Shown here piece after piece: positions 51,864 to 61,251 of a DNA stretch of 64,000 nucleotides (position 1 is its first letter; every line of letters starts with the position of its first letter). A program made the translations under genes and the position numbers. The notes under the pieces are model-generated. The model was not told where the DNA came from, did no database searches, and saw nothing but the letters and a program-made list of their open reading frames with translations. Location: the NCBI GenBank assembly GCA_947474715.1, contig CANJJT010000004.1, forward strand, positions 1 through 64,000. The letters are read 5' to 3'. The stretch comes from CAIYPG01 sp903864555 (GTDB lineage: Bacteria > Pseudomonadota > Gammaproteobacteria > Burkholderiales > SG8-39).

Positions 51864-53441
51864 ATGGGCACCGGATCGGCAGCAACACTCAACCAGTTCT
51901 TTTTCGGGGAAGGCCCTGCCAGTGGGGCTTCCATCCTTTATGAGGGCCAGGTCATTACCATGCAGGGTCTGGAGGAGGACAGTCAGCGCATGGCGGGTGC
52001 ACTCGCGCGCCTGGGCGTGAAGCATGGTGACAGGGTGGCCGTATGGCTGCCCAATACGCCGGCCTGGCTGATCTGCCTGTTTGCCTGCGCCCGATTGGGA
52101 GCCATCGTTGTCTCCATCAATACGCGTTTTCGCAGCGCAGAACTCGAAGACATTGTCGGGCGATCGGGGGCAAAGCTGCTGCTGTTCTGGCCGGGCTATC
52201 GCCATCTGGATTTCGTTGACATCCTCGAGGCCCTGAGCGAGCAGGCGGTGAGGGGGCTTGAGGCCATTATCGAATACGATGAATTGGAGCAATCTCCCGC
52301 CTTTGGCTCCATCCACGGCAAGCCGGTGCTTGCATGGCGAGATCTGCTGCAAAGCGAGGCGCTGGGTAAGGATGAGGCGAGCCTTGAGGATGGCTGCCTC
52401 ATCTTCAGCACTTCCGGCACGACGCGGGCACCCAAGTTTGTCCTTCACAGCCAGCGTTCCATCGGCAGCCATGCACTCGATGCCGGGCAGGCATTCGGCA
52501 TGCAGGCCCCGGATGTCTGCAGCCTGCTGGTGCCGCCGATGTGCGGGGTATTCGGCCTGTGCATGGCCCTGTCCACACTGGCAGCGGGGCGGCCCTTGAT
52601 CATGACGCCGCACTTTCATGCGCAACAGGTGGCGGATCTGCTGCGCAGTCATGCCGTTACGCACATGGCCGTGGTGGGGGATGTCGTGTCCCAACTGCTG
52701 GCCACGAGCAGCGAGACCCGTCCCTTTCCGGCGTTGCGCACCATCATTGGCGTACGTGCGGGGCAGGCAGCTCCGGCCGAAGCACGGGGGCTGCGCCTTG
52801 TGGGGACGTATGGCTCAAGCGAGTTGCAGGCCATGCTTTCGCGGCAGGATTTCGATGCGCCGACGGCCCAGCGCGAACTCGGTGGCGGTCGGCTGGTGGC
52901 GCGAGGCGGCCAGGTGCGGGCCAGGGACGAAGCGGGCGGCGCGTTTCTACCGCATGGTGTCCAGGGTGAACTGGAGTTCAAGCTGCCCAGCCAGATGCTG
53001 GGCTACTATGGAAATCCAGAGGCCACCCGCAAGGCTTTCACGGATGACGGTTTCTATCGCAGTGGTGACCTTGGCTATACCGTGGCAGACGATGCTTACG
53101 TGTTTCTTTCCAGGATGGGTGATGCATTGAGGTTGTCGGGCTTTCTCGTCAATCCCGGGGAAATCGAGGCCTTCATGATGGACCATCCAGCAATCGCCGC
53201 CGTGCAGGTGGTGGGCCTGGAGGCGGCGGGGCAACTGGTGCCTGTGGCTTTCGTGAAACTGCGGCCCGGCATGACATTTGAAGAGGCGGCGATCCTCGAG
53301 TACTGCGCGCGGCAGATGGCGCGCTACAAGGTGCCCCGGCGGGTCTTCGCCCTGGATGAGTTCCCGGTGACGCAGGGGGCCAATGGCGACAAGGTTCAGA
53401 AGACCCGCTTGCGGGACATGGCCCGGGATCTCATGGCCTGA
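51864..53441 (+). CDS. AMP-forming acyl-CoA synthetase
   Basis: Protein of 525 aa from ATG 51864 (AGGAGG site). P-loop-like FSTSGTTRAPKFVLHS, YGSSELQAM, YRSGDLGY, RMGDALRLSGFLVNPGEIE, and a C-terminal Lys in GDKVQKTRLRD for adenylation. Complete ANL enzyme activating a carboxylic acid. The receptor gene 53506 is convergent with it. Confidence 0.88.
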   Translation: MGTGSAATLNQFFFGEGPASGASILYEGQVITMQGLEEDSQRMAGALARLGVKHGDRVAVWLPNTPAWLICLFACARLGAIVVSINTRFRSAELEDIVGRSGAKLLLFWPGYRHLDFVDILEALSEQAVRGLEAIIEYDELEQSPAFGSIHGKPVLAWRDLLQSEALGKDEASLEDGCLIFSTSGTTRAPKFVLHSQRSIGSHALDAGQAFGMQAPDVCSLLVPPMCGVFGLCMALSTLAAGRPLIMTPHFHAQQVADLLRSHAVTHMAVVGDVVSQLLATSSETRPFPALRTIIGVRAGQAAPAEARGLRLVGTYGSSELQAMLSRQDFDAPTAQRELGGGRLVARGGQVRARDEAGGAFLPHGVQGELEFKLPSQMLGYYGNPEATRKAFTDDGFYRSGDLGYTVADDAYVFLSRMGDALRLSGFLVNPGEIEAFMMDHPAIAAVQVVGLEAAGQLVPVAFVKLRPGMTFEEAAILEYCARQMARYKVPRRVFALDEFPVTQGANGDKVQKTRLRDMARDLMA

Positions 53442-53505
53442 GTCCCTGCCTCGCAGGGGTGCCCGCCCCCCGGGTCTTGCTGACTAGCATGGTGATGACG
53501 GTGGA

Positions 53506-54474
53506 TCAGTCGTCCGCCCTGATGCCGTGGGCTTTGGTGATGGCGGCCCACTTGGCCACTTCCTTGCGAGTGGCTTCGGCAAACTGCTCCGGGGTGTTGG
53601 CCACGGGTATGGCACCGACTGCAGCCAGCCGTTCCACCGATTCCGGGGAGCGGATGATCTTTACCAGTTCCGCGTGCAGCCTGTCGATGATGGGCCGGGG
53701 TGTGGCAGCAGGGGCGAGCAGGCCGTAGAACGAACTCGACTCGAAACCTGAAAAGCCGGATTCATTGAACGTAGGCAGGTCGGGCAGCAGTGGCAGGCGG
53801 GTGGACCAGGCTACGCCGATGGGGCGCAGCTTTCCAGACCGGATCTGCGAGAGAAAGACGCCCGTATTGGCAAACAGCAGATGTGTCTCTCCGGCCAGCA
53901 TGGCGGTCACGGCAGGCCCTGCGCCCTTGTAGGGGACGTGGGTCACCTTGGTGCCGACTTCCTGGGCAAACATCACCAGTGCCAGGTGGCCGCCGGAGCC
54001 ATTGCCCGAAGAGGCCCAGCTGATTTTTCCGGGATTGGCCCTGGCGTAGGCGACCAGTTCCTGGATGGTTCTGGGCGCAAACGATGGATGTGCAACCAGC
54101 ACGTTGGGCACCGTCACGAAATTCGTCACCGGTGCGTAGTCCTTGACCGGATCGTAGGGCAGCTTGTCGTACAGCAGGGTAGGGAAAAGGTGGGTGTTGG
54201 TGCTGCCCACCAGCATGGTGTATCCGTCCGCGGGAGATTTCGCCACGGCCTCGGCGGCCACCAGCCCGCCGCCACCGCCGCGATTCTCATAAAGGATCTG
54301 CTGGCCCAGTACATCGCCCAGCTTCTGGGCGATCGGCCGCGCGATCACGTCCGTTCCGCCGCCTGGGGCAAATGGAATGATCCAGCGTATGGGCTTGTTC
54401 GGATAAGCTCCCTGGGACAAGGCGACATTGTGAAGCGCCAACGACAGCAGTACCACGGTGAGTCTGCGAAGCAT
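53506..54474 (-). CDS. Bug/TctC-family periplasmic solute receptor
   Basis: Protein of 322 aa with AGGAGAG upstream of ATG 54474. Signal peptide to ALSQG. Motifs YPNKPIRWIIPFAPGGGTD, YENRGGGGGLVAAE and THVPYKGAGPAV. Ends with GIRADD. Convergent with the acyl-CoA ligase. Confidence 0.9.
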   Translation of the reverse strand: MLRRLTVVLLSLALHNVALSQGAYPNKPIRWIIPFAPGGGTDVIARPIAQKLGDVLGQQILYENRGGGGGLVAAEAVAKSPADGYTMLVGSTNTHLFPTLLYDKLPYDPVKDYAPVTNFVTVPNVLVAHPSFAPRTIQELVAYARANPGKISWASSGNGSGGHLALVMFAQEVGTKVTHVPYKGAGPAVTAMLAGETHLLFANTGVFLSQIRSGKLRPIGVAWSTRLPLLPDLPTFNESGFSGFESSSFYGLLAPAATPRPIIDRLHAELVKIIRSPESVERLAAVGAIPVANTPEQFAEATRKEVAKWAAITKAHGIRADD

Positions 54475-54595
54475 GTTTCTCTCCTCCTCTTCATATGATC
54501 CGCGCAGCGTGAATGGTGTCTTTCACCGCAGGGGCCTGTGCAGCATGTTTGTGCCTGCTGCTTTTCTGCTAATGTAATCTCGCAGTCAGGGGTGG

Positions 54596-54973
54596 TCAAT
54601 GCTGGGAATGCTCACCCTCCCGCGCATTCACCAGGATGTGCAGCAGTTTTTTCATGCGTTCCGGATCGGCATCTGTCAGCACGGGGCTGCCGCTGACCTC
54701 CAGGTGCAGTTCTCCGCGAAAATAGGGCTTCAGGCGAAGTGCCATGGCTCGAACGAAAGCGAGCATTTGCACGGGACTTGCAGGCTCCGGGGGGCCGTGC
54801 GTCGATGTTCTCATGCAGGTGCCCGAGCGTATTGCTGAGGCGTGGGCCGCCCTCAGGCTGGCCAGCGAATCAAAGGCGCCGATACGAACTTGCCGGAGAG
54901 CGTCCTGATGACTGCGTCGGTGGCGAAACAGCACCCACCGTGCCGGCAGGGTTGCCAGCACGGTCAATACCAT
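54596..54973 (-). pseudogene. Truncated sensor histidine kinase fragment
   Basis: A 125-aa frame. It starts with a hydrophobic segment (VLTVLATLPARWVLF) and ends with LTDADPERMKKLLHILVNARE, which matches the N-box start of a HATPase. The rest of the ATPase and the HisKA His are missing. Probably the middle of a decayed kinase; the true 5' end is unclear. Confidence 0.4.
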
Positions 54974-55100
54974 TACCGCATAGACGAACTCGGATAAGGC
55001 ACCTCCGCATGTCAGGCCGCGAGGCGGCCTGATGCAGCTTGGAGCGGCGCCAGTTGCGCAAGTTCAAACCCTGTTCAGTCCTGGTGCAGCCTGCAACCAC

Positions 55101-55565
55101 TCAGGAGGCTGGGCGGCATTTCACCATGCGCAAGGGGCTGTACTCGATGGCTACGCTGCCATCCTGTTTGCGGATCACGTTACGGGTCCGCACCAGCCCG
55201 CGGCCCGGACGGCTCTTGCTGGGACGTGCTTCGACCACTTCGCATTCGACGTGGATGGTGTCACCGGCAAACACCGGACCCTTGATGTCGAACTGCATGC
55301 CGAGAAATGCGTAGGCGGTGTGCTGCATGGTGGCCTGGATCAACAGCCCCTCGGCGAAGGCGTAGGCGAGCATGGCCGGAGCAAGGCGCCCCTTGATGTC
55401 GGATTCGTTCTTCATGAATTCGGCATTCGTGAACAGCACTTCGACCATGCCGGTGCAGTTGACGAAATTGACGATGTCGACCTCGGTGATGGTGCGGCCT
55501 ATGGTCTTGAATTTCCTTCCGACCGGCAGATCTTCGAAATGCAGGCCCAGTCCGAGTGTTTCCAT
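55101..55565 (-). CDS. MaoC-like hotdog protein lacking both catalytic residues
   Basis: Protein of 154 aa. The fold is typical (FEDLPVGRKFKTIGRTITEVDIVNFVN...FAGDTIHVECEVVEARPSKSRPGRG). At the usual D-x4-H site the residues are M40 and F45 (CTGMVEVLFTN), so hydratase chemistry is unlikely. Perhaps an acyl-CoA-binding or structural partner. Divergent from the racemase-like gene. Confidence 0.8.
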   Translation of the reverse strand: METLGLGLHFEDLPVGRKFKTIGRTITEVDIVNFVNCTGMVEVLFTNAEFMKNESDIKGRLAPAMLAYAFAEGLLIQATMQHTAYAFLGMQFDIKGPVFAGDTIHVECEVVEARPSKSRPGRGLVRTRNVIRKQDGSVAIEYSPLRMVKCRPAS

Positions 55566-55841
55566 GCGGCTTCTCCCTCTATTGCTATGTCAATGTGGTT
55601 TTGTCCATGAGCACGGGTGGTCCGGCATGCCGGATTCGCGGCTGACAGGCAGTGGCGCGTAAAATCAACAGGGCAGGAGGATAGCATCCGGCTTCAGCCG
55701 TGCAAGGCTGGCCACCCTCATGCTGCGAAACCTTGAGGGGTGGGTTGCCGTCTGGTACAACGACCCCGCCACCAAGGTCGCAGAGGGATCGATGTCCGGA
55801 CCAGCTGCGACACACAACAATCACGAACAAAGGAGAGCGAG

Positions 55842-56993
55842 TTGGGTCCTCTTGCAGGCATGAAAGTGATCGAGATGGCGGGCATCGGCCCTGGTCCCAT
55901 GGCGGCAATGCTGCTGGCCGATCTGGGGGCCACGGTATTGCGTATCGACAGGACTGTGCCCAGCGGTCTGGGGCGGCCACGTCCGCTGCGCTTCAATCTG
56001 GCCCTGCGCGGCCGCAAGGCGATTGCGGTTGATCTGAAAGATCCGAAGGCCATGGCATTCGTACTGGACCTGATTGCCGATGCCGACGTGTTGATCGAAG
56101 GGTTCCGTCCCGGTGTCATGGAAAGGCTGGGACTGGGGCCGGATGTCTGTCTTGGGCGCAATGCCGGACTGGTCTACGGGCGGATGACGGGCTGGGGGCA
56201 GGAAGGACCTTTGAGCCAGGCAGCGGCGCATGATCTGAATTACATCGCCTTGACGGGAGCGCTCAATGCCATCGGCCGGCGTGATGGTCCGCCAACGCCG
56301 CCGCTGAACCTGGTCGGTGATTTTGGCGGTGGTTCGTTGTACCTGGTGTTTGGCATCATGTGCGCACTGTTCGAGCGGCAGCGCTCGGGCAAGGGGCAGG
56401 TGGTGGATGCTGCCATCGTCGATGGTGCCGCCTCGCTGGTGACCAGCCATTTCGGCCTGCACGCCGCAGGTCTGATGAGGGAGCGCGGCTGCGGCCCCAC
56501 GGATAGCGGTTCCCATTTCTACGACAACTACCAGTGCTCGGACGGCAAGTGGGTGTCCATTGGCGCCATCGAAGGCAAGTTCTACGATGAGTTGCTCGAG
56601 CGCATGGGCTTGACCCATGAGCAATTGGGCGAGCAATGGGACGAGGACAACTGGGTTCGTGCCAAGGAGATCATGGCGGCCCGAGTGAAGGAAAAGACAC
56701 GTGACGAGTGGGTGGCGCTGCTGGAGGGGACGGATGTCTGCTTCGCGCCGGTCTTGTCATTTGACGAGGCGCCGTTGCATCCGCATGCCAGGGCCCGCAA
56801 TGCCTTTGTCGAGATCGATGGCGTGCCGCAGCCGGCGCCGGCGCCACGCTTCAGCCGTACCCAGCCGGACACGCCTGCGCCACCCGAGGCGGCTGGTCCG
56901 GAGAATGTGGATGCCGCCCTCGCCGGATGGGTGAGCCCGGCGCGCGTGGCTGAACTGAGGGAGCAAGGCGTATTGCAGCGGCCGACGGCATGA
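55842..56993 (+). CDS. Alpha-methylacyl-CoA racemase-like protein
   Basis: Protein of 383 aa from TTG 55842 (AAGGAGAG 5 nt upstream); no ATG fits as well. CaiB fold with racemase residues: H130 and D131 in AAAHDLNYIALTG and D160 in NLVGDFGGGS, matching the His/Asp pair of mycobacterial racemase. Likely epimerises 2-methyl-branched acyl-CoA. Followed by another CaiB gene after 40 nt. Confidence 0.85.
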   Translation: MGPLAGMKVIEMAGIGPGPMAAMLLADLGATVLRIDRTVPSGLGRPRPLRFNLALRGRKAIAVDLKDPKAMAFVLDLIADADVLIEGFRPGVMERLGLGPDVCLGRNAGLVYGRMTGWGQEGPLSQAAAHDLNYIALTGALNAIGRRDGPPTPPLNLVGDFGGGSLYLVFGIMCALFERQRSGKGQVVDAAIVDGAASLVTSHFGLHAAGLMRERGCGPTDSGSHFYDNYQCSDGKWVSIGAIEGKFYDELLERMGLTHEQLGEQWDEDNWVRAKEIMAARVKEKTRDEWVALLEGTDVCFAPVLSFDEAPLHPHARARNAFVEIDGVPQPAPAPRFSRTQPDTPAPPEAAGPENVDAALAGWVSPARVAELREQGVLQRPTA

Positions 56994-57033
56994 CAAGACG
57001 CACTCAATTGACAGACCAACCAGCAGGTGAAGC

Positions 57034-58233
57034 GTGAGCAATCAAGGCAGCCAGAGCGCGAAACAAGGAAAAGCAGCTCTCGGGGGCATTCGCGTCCTCG
57101 ACATGACCCAGTTCATCCTGGGGCCGGTCGCCACCCAGATTCTTGGTGACATGGGCGCGGAAATCATCAAGGTGGAGGCCCCCGGCGGCGACCAGAACCG
57201 TTATATCGGGCCCGGGCCGCACGAGGGCATGGCCGCACTGTTCCTCGGCATGAACCGCAACAAGCGCAGCGTCGTGCTGGACCTCAAGAAGCCATCGGCA
57301 CGGGACATCCTGTTTCGCATGGTGGCGCAGGCCGATGTCTTCACCCACAGCCTGCGACCGGAAGCGGCCGAGCGCCTTGGTGTTCATTATGAAGGCATCA
57401 GGAAGCACAATCCGAAGATCATCTACGCCAGCGCCCCCGGATATCGCTCCGACGGGCCGCAGAAGAACCGTCCGGCCTACGATGACGTGATCCAGGGAGA
57501 GAGCGGCATAGCGGATATGAATCTGCGTGCCAGTGGCGAGCCGCGCTACATGCCCACGGTCATTGCCGACAAGTTCTGTGGTTATGTGATGGCATCGGCC
57601 ATCAGCATGGCATTGCTGCATCGGGAGAGAACCGGCGTTGGCCAGTCGGTCGAAGTGCCGATGCTGGAAACCATGCTCTCGTTCAACCTGATCGAGCATC
57701 TGTGGGAAAGGCAGTTCGATCCGAACGGCAAGATAGGCTACGACAGGGCGCTGATGGCGACGCGCAAGCCGTTTGCCACCAGCGACGGGCATGTCTGTCT
57801 CATGGTGACCACCGACCCGCAGTGGCAGCGACTGTTTGCCGCGATGAATCGGCCTGACATGGCAGCAGACCCGCGGTTCGCCACCGTCCAGTCAAGGTCG
57901 CGCTGCTTTGCCGAACTGTATGGCGCGGTGGCCGAGGAGCTGGCACGCAAGACGACCCAGGAGTGGCGGGTTCTTTTCGATGCGGCGGACATTCCCAATT
58001 CCACGGCCAAGCGGCTGGCCGATCTGCCCACCGACCCTTATCTGGTCGAGACCGGCTTTTTCCACCACTACAGCCATCCGGTGGCGGGTGACATGTTGAC
58101 GCCATCCATCCCGGTCAAGTTTTCAGAGACTCCGGGTGTGATCAGGACGCCGCCGCCGCTGCTGGGCGAGCACACTGCCGAAGTGCTGGCGGAGCTGGGC
58201 TTTACCGCAGAGGAGATCGCCGGCGCATCCTGA
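57034..58233 (+). CDS. CaiB/BaiF CoA-transferase
   Basis: Protein of 399 aa from GTG 57034 with AGGTGA upstream. IRVLDMTQFILGPVATQILGDMGAEIIKVEAP; catalytic Asp at D150 (RPAYDDVIQGESG). C-terminal LLGEHTAEVL. Operon with the racemase-like gene; probably activates a branched acid. Confidence 0.9.
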   Translation: MSNQGSQSAKQGKAALGGIRVLDMTQFILGPVATQILGDMGAEIIKVEAPGGDQNRYIGPGPHEGMAALFLGMNRNKRSVVLDLKKPSARDILFRMVAQADVFTHSLRPEAAERLGVHYEGIRKHNPKIIYASAPGYRSDGPQKNRPAYDDVIQGESGIADMNLRASGEPRYMPTVIADKFCGYVMASAISMALLHRERTGVGQSVEVPMLETMLSFNLIEHLWERQFDPNGKIGYDRALMATRKPFATSDGHVCLMVTTDPQWQRLFAAMNRPDMAADPRFATVQSRSRCFAELYGAVAEELARKTTQEWRVLFDAADIPNSTAKRLADLPTDPYLVETGFFHHYSHPVAGDMLTPSIPVKFSETPGVIRTPPPLLGEHTAEVLAELGFTAEEIAGAS

Positions 58234-58242
58234 TCTTGCGGC

Positions 58243-58262
58243 GCCGGCTCGCCCGGGCCGGC
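58243..58262. terminator. Hairpin between convergent genes
   Basis: GCCGGC-(8 nt)-GCCGGC between the CoA-transferase and SDR stops; abuts the SDR stop codon. Possibly bidirectional; no U-run. Confidence 0.35.
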
Positions 58263-59114
58263 CTAGATCTGCGAGTAACCCGTTCCGGGGATCGTCACGC
58301 CCCGCCCCCTGGCTTCGGTGATCCAGCCGAATTCCTTGAGGATCTGCTGGCTGTAGGTGACGCGCCCGGTGATCTTCTCGATGGGCTGGCTGGCCAGTAG
58401 CAGTACTGCCTTGGCCATCATGCTCGGGTGTTCGGAGTTCGGGTCATCCATGCCGGTGACCAGCTTGTGGTGCACCGTTCCCGGGGTCGGCACCACCTGC
58501 GAGGGCGAGAGCGCCATCACGGCGATGTTGTGGCTTTCCACCTCCTGGGCCAGCCCCTGGGTGAAGCGCTCCAGCGCAGCCTTCGATGCGCCATACAAGG
58601 TCCCGCCGTAGCGATTGCCACGGCTGCCGTAGGGTCCGCGCCCCGGCCCGATGGCGGCGCCCGAAGAAATGTTGATGATCGAGCCGCGACCCTTCTCGAT
58701 CATCCCCGGGATGGCAAACTTCGCCAGCATGAAGGGGCCATGGACATTCACGGCAAAGGCCTTCATCCACTTGCGCACGTCGTACTCCGCCACCGGCACA
58801 TACCAGTTCAGTGCGGCATTGTTGACCAGAATGTCCGCAGGACCGAAAGCATCCCTGGCGGACTTGATGAGGTTCTGGCAATCGCCTTCCGCTGAGACGT
58901 CAGTGGCCACGGCCACGGCTTCGCCGCCGGCATCCTTGATGTTCTGCACGGTGCTGGAGAGGGAGCCTTCCAGCATGCGGTGATCACCTTCATTGATCGT
59001 GCGCGCGGCGCAGACCACCTTTGCGCCTTCGCTGGCCAGCAGCAGTGCAATGGATTTCCCGATGCCGCGACTGGCCCCAGTAACGATGGCAACTCGTCCG
59101 TCCAGCTTGCCCAT
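58263..59114 (-). CDS. Short-chain dehydrogenase/reductase
   Basis: Protein of 283 aa from MGKLDGRVAIVTGASRGIG (AGGGGG upstream). Rossmann TGASRGIG, NNAA, SIINISS and the active YGASK (catalytic Tyr and Lys kept), unlike the SDR at 17207. An NAD(P)-dependent hydroxyacyl-CoA or alcohol oxidoreductase is likely. A longer start at 59159 is less likely. Confidence 0.88.
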   Translation of the reverse strand: MGKLDGRVAIVTGASRGIGKSIALLLASEGAKVVCAARTINEGDHRMLEGSLSSTVQNIKDAGGEAVAVATDVSAEGDCQNLIKSARDAFGPADILVNNAALNWYVPVAEYDVRKWMKAFAVNVHGPFMLAKFAIPGMIEKGRGSIINISSGAAIGPGRGPYGSRGNRYGGTLYGASKAALERFTQGLAQEVESHNIAVMALSPSQVVPTPGTVHHKLVTGMDDPNSEHPSMMAKAVLLLASQPIEKITGRVTYSQQILKEFGWITEARGRGVTIPGTGYSQI

Positions 59115-59292
59115 TTTTCCCCCTTGGTCAGTGTTTTCATGGATGCCGTCCGTTGACAAATGCGGCGGCTCGATCAGGGGGGCAAGGGTAATTCAGCCGA
59201 CCGGACGCTGCAACCGCCGCATGGTGAACCGATTTGTGACCACAGTCATCACCGGGCTTGTCTCTCCAGGGAGCAGTTGAATGGCCGGTTAT

Positions 59293-59322
59293 TTGATAAT
59301 AAATTGCTTATAGGACTAATAA
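59293..59322 (+). promoter_or_regulatory. Putative phaC promoter
   Basis: TTGATA at 59293-59298 and TAATAA at 59317-59322 with 18-nt spacing in an AT-rich segment. The palindrome at 59343 would lie just inside the transcript. Confidence 0.35.
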
Positions 59323-59342
59323 TGAAAATAGGTACTACTCAA

Positions 59343-59354
59343 ATATGATCATAT
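59343..59354. promoter_or_regulatory. Palindrome ATATGATCATAT
   Basis: Perfect 12-bp palindrome sharing its ATGATCAT core with the sites at 41425 and 41478. Candidate operator for a regulator of the pha genes; it does not look like the usual PhaR site. Confidence 0.35.
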
Positions 59355-59483
59355 TAAATGGTCATCATGGCATGATGAATCGGAGCGCACTTGTGCGTCC
59401 GTATGTCTGGTGCAGTGCAATAAACGGGTGTTAAACTGAACCCACAATCTTTCCTGAAATTCAACGCGATCCACTCTTTATTG

Positions 59484-61202
59484 ATGGCTGGCATGAATCC
59501 GATTCCTCCCTCGCCGTCAGCAATGTCCGCACAGGCACTCATGGAGAATTTCTTCAAGAGTCTTGCCGCGAGCGGGGATCCGAAGGTTCTGGAAGCCCTG
59601 CAGTCGGTCGGAAAGCCGTCCCCCGAAACGCTGAACAAGCTGGCGGAATTGCAATGGCAGTATTCCGCCGAGCACGTGAAGTTATGGGCGTCGCTGTTCG
59701 GCGGCGGCATGGTGCTTCCCGCTGGCGGCAGTCCGGAGGACCGGCGCTTTTCTGCGCCGGAATGGAAGCTGTCGCCGTTTCATGATTACGTGCGCCAAAG
59801 CTATCTGCTCAACGCCCGCTTCATCATCGATGCCATCGATGCGCTGGGCTTGAGTGAGCGCGACCGGGATCGCCTGCGTTTCGCTGCGCGTCAGATGACC
59901 GATGCGGTAAGTCCGGCGAATTTTGCCGCGACCAATCCCGAAGCGCTCAAGCTGGCTGTGGAAACACAGGGCGCCAGTCTGGTGGGCGGGATGCGCAACT
60001 TTCTGGAAGACGTGCAGAAGGGCCGCATATCGACCACGGACGATTCGGCATTCGAGGTGGGGCGGAATATCGCGACCACCGCGGGTGCCGTGGTCTATCG
60101 CAATGAGCTGATCGAGATCATCCAGTATCAGCCCCTCTCGGATGAGGTCCATGCCAGGCCGCTGATCATCGTGCCGCCCTGCATCAACAAGTTCTACATC
60201 CTCGACCTGCAGCCGGATAACTCGCTGGTCCGTCATGCCGTGGAACAGGGCCATCCCGTTTTCATGGTGTCCTGGCGCAACATCGGCCAGGAACAATCAG
60301 GCCTCACCTGGGATGATTACATCGACAAGGGCATCATCCAGGCGCTGGCGGCGGTACGGGATATCTCCGGGGCGAAGAAGATCAATGCACTGGGTTTCTG
60401 CATCGGTGGAACCTTGCTGGCATCCGCGCTTGCGGTGCTCTCCGCGCGCAAGCAGGAATGGGTCACGAGCCTGACCCTGCTGGCCTCCATGCTGGATTTT
60501 TCCGATACCGGCGAAATCGGGCTGTTCGTCGATGAGGCCGGTGTGGCGGCACGAGAGGCGGCCATCGGGCAGGGCGGCATCATGCCGGGCAAGGAACTGG
60601 CGGTGGTGTTTTCCTCACTGCGCGCCAATGACCTGGTCTGGCCCTATGTGGTGAACAACTATCTCAAGGGTAACAGCCCCCCGGCCTTTGATCTGCTGTA
60701 CTGGAACGCCGACTCCACCAATCTTCCCGGCCCCATGTATTGCACGTATATCCGCAACACCTATCTGCGCAATGCCCTGCGCGAACCCGGGCAACTGCAG
60801 ATGCTCGGTGAGACGGTCGATCTCGGACGCCTGCGCATGCCGGCGTATCTGGTGGCGACGCGCGAAGACCACATCGTGCCCTGGGAGAGCGCCTATCTTT
60901 CCACCTCGCTGCTCAAGGGGCCCATGCGATTCGTGCTGGGTGCGAGCGGACACATTGCCGGCATCATCAATCCGGCCTCCAGGAATCGCCGCAGCTATTG
61001 GACCGGGGAGGCCCTGCCTGCCGATCCCACGGCGTGGCTCAGTCAGGCCGTGGAGCATCCTGGTAGCTGGTGGACCGACTGGATCAACTGGCTTGCCACG
61101 CATGGCGGGCGCAAGGTCAAGGCGAAGAAGCAACTGGGTGGCGGGGGGCACAAGGCGATGGAGCCGGCACCTGGCTTGTATGTAAAGGAACAGGCGGCCT
61201 GA
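59484..61202 (+). CDS. phaC: Class I poly(3-hydroxyalkanoate) synthase
   Basis: Protein of 572 aa from ATG 59484 (TTG 59481 and ATG 59493 are alternatives; ribosome site weak). Lipase-box-like GFCIGGT with nucleophile C306, and catalytic D462 (REDHIVPW) and H490 (GASGHIAGI). Length fits class I synthases that polymerise short-chain hydroxyacyl-CoA on granules. Followed by phaA and two phaB genes. Confidence 0.93.
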   Translation: MAGMNPIPPSPSAMSAQALMENFFKSLAASGDPKVLEALQSVGKPSPETLNKLAELQWQYSAEHVKLWASLFGGGMVLPAGGSPEDRRFSAPEWKLSPFHDYVRQSYLLNARFIIDAIDALGLSERDRDRLRFAARQMTDAVSPANFAATNPEALKLAVETQGASLVGGMRNFLEDVQKGRISTTDDSAFEVGRNIATTAGAVVYRNELIEIIQYQPLSDEVHARPLIIVPPCINKFYILDLQPDNSLVRHAVEQGHPVFMVSWRNIGQEQSGLTWDDYIDKGIIQALAAVRDISGAKKINALGFCIGGTLLASALAVLSARKQEWVTSLTLLASMLDFSDTGEIGLFVDEAGVAAREAAIGQGGIMPGKELAVVFSSLRANDLVWPYVVNNYLKGNSPPAFDLLYWNADSTNLPGPMYCTYIRNTYLRNALREPGQLQMLGETVDLGRLRMPAYLVATREDHIVPWESAYLSTSLLKGPMRFVLGASGHIAGIINPASRNRRSYWTGEALPADPTAWLSQAVEHPGSWWTDWINWLATHGGRKVKAKKQLGGGGHKAMEPAPGLYVKEQAA

Positions 61203-61251
61203 CAGCTTTCCGCTCCGGGAAGCCGGCTGGCCGCATGAAAAGGAGAAGTAC

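Larger units (their letters stand above)
59115..59483. other. 369-nt intergenic region upstream of phaC
   Basis: AT-rich from 59285 to 59360, the likely phaC promoter. No gene seen. Contains the operator candidate at 59343. Confidence 0.5.
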
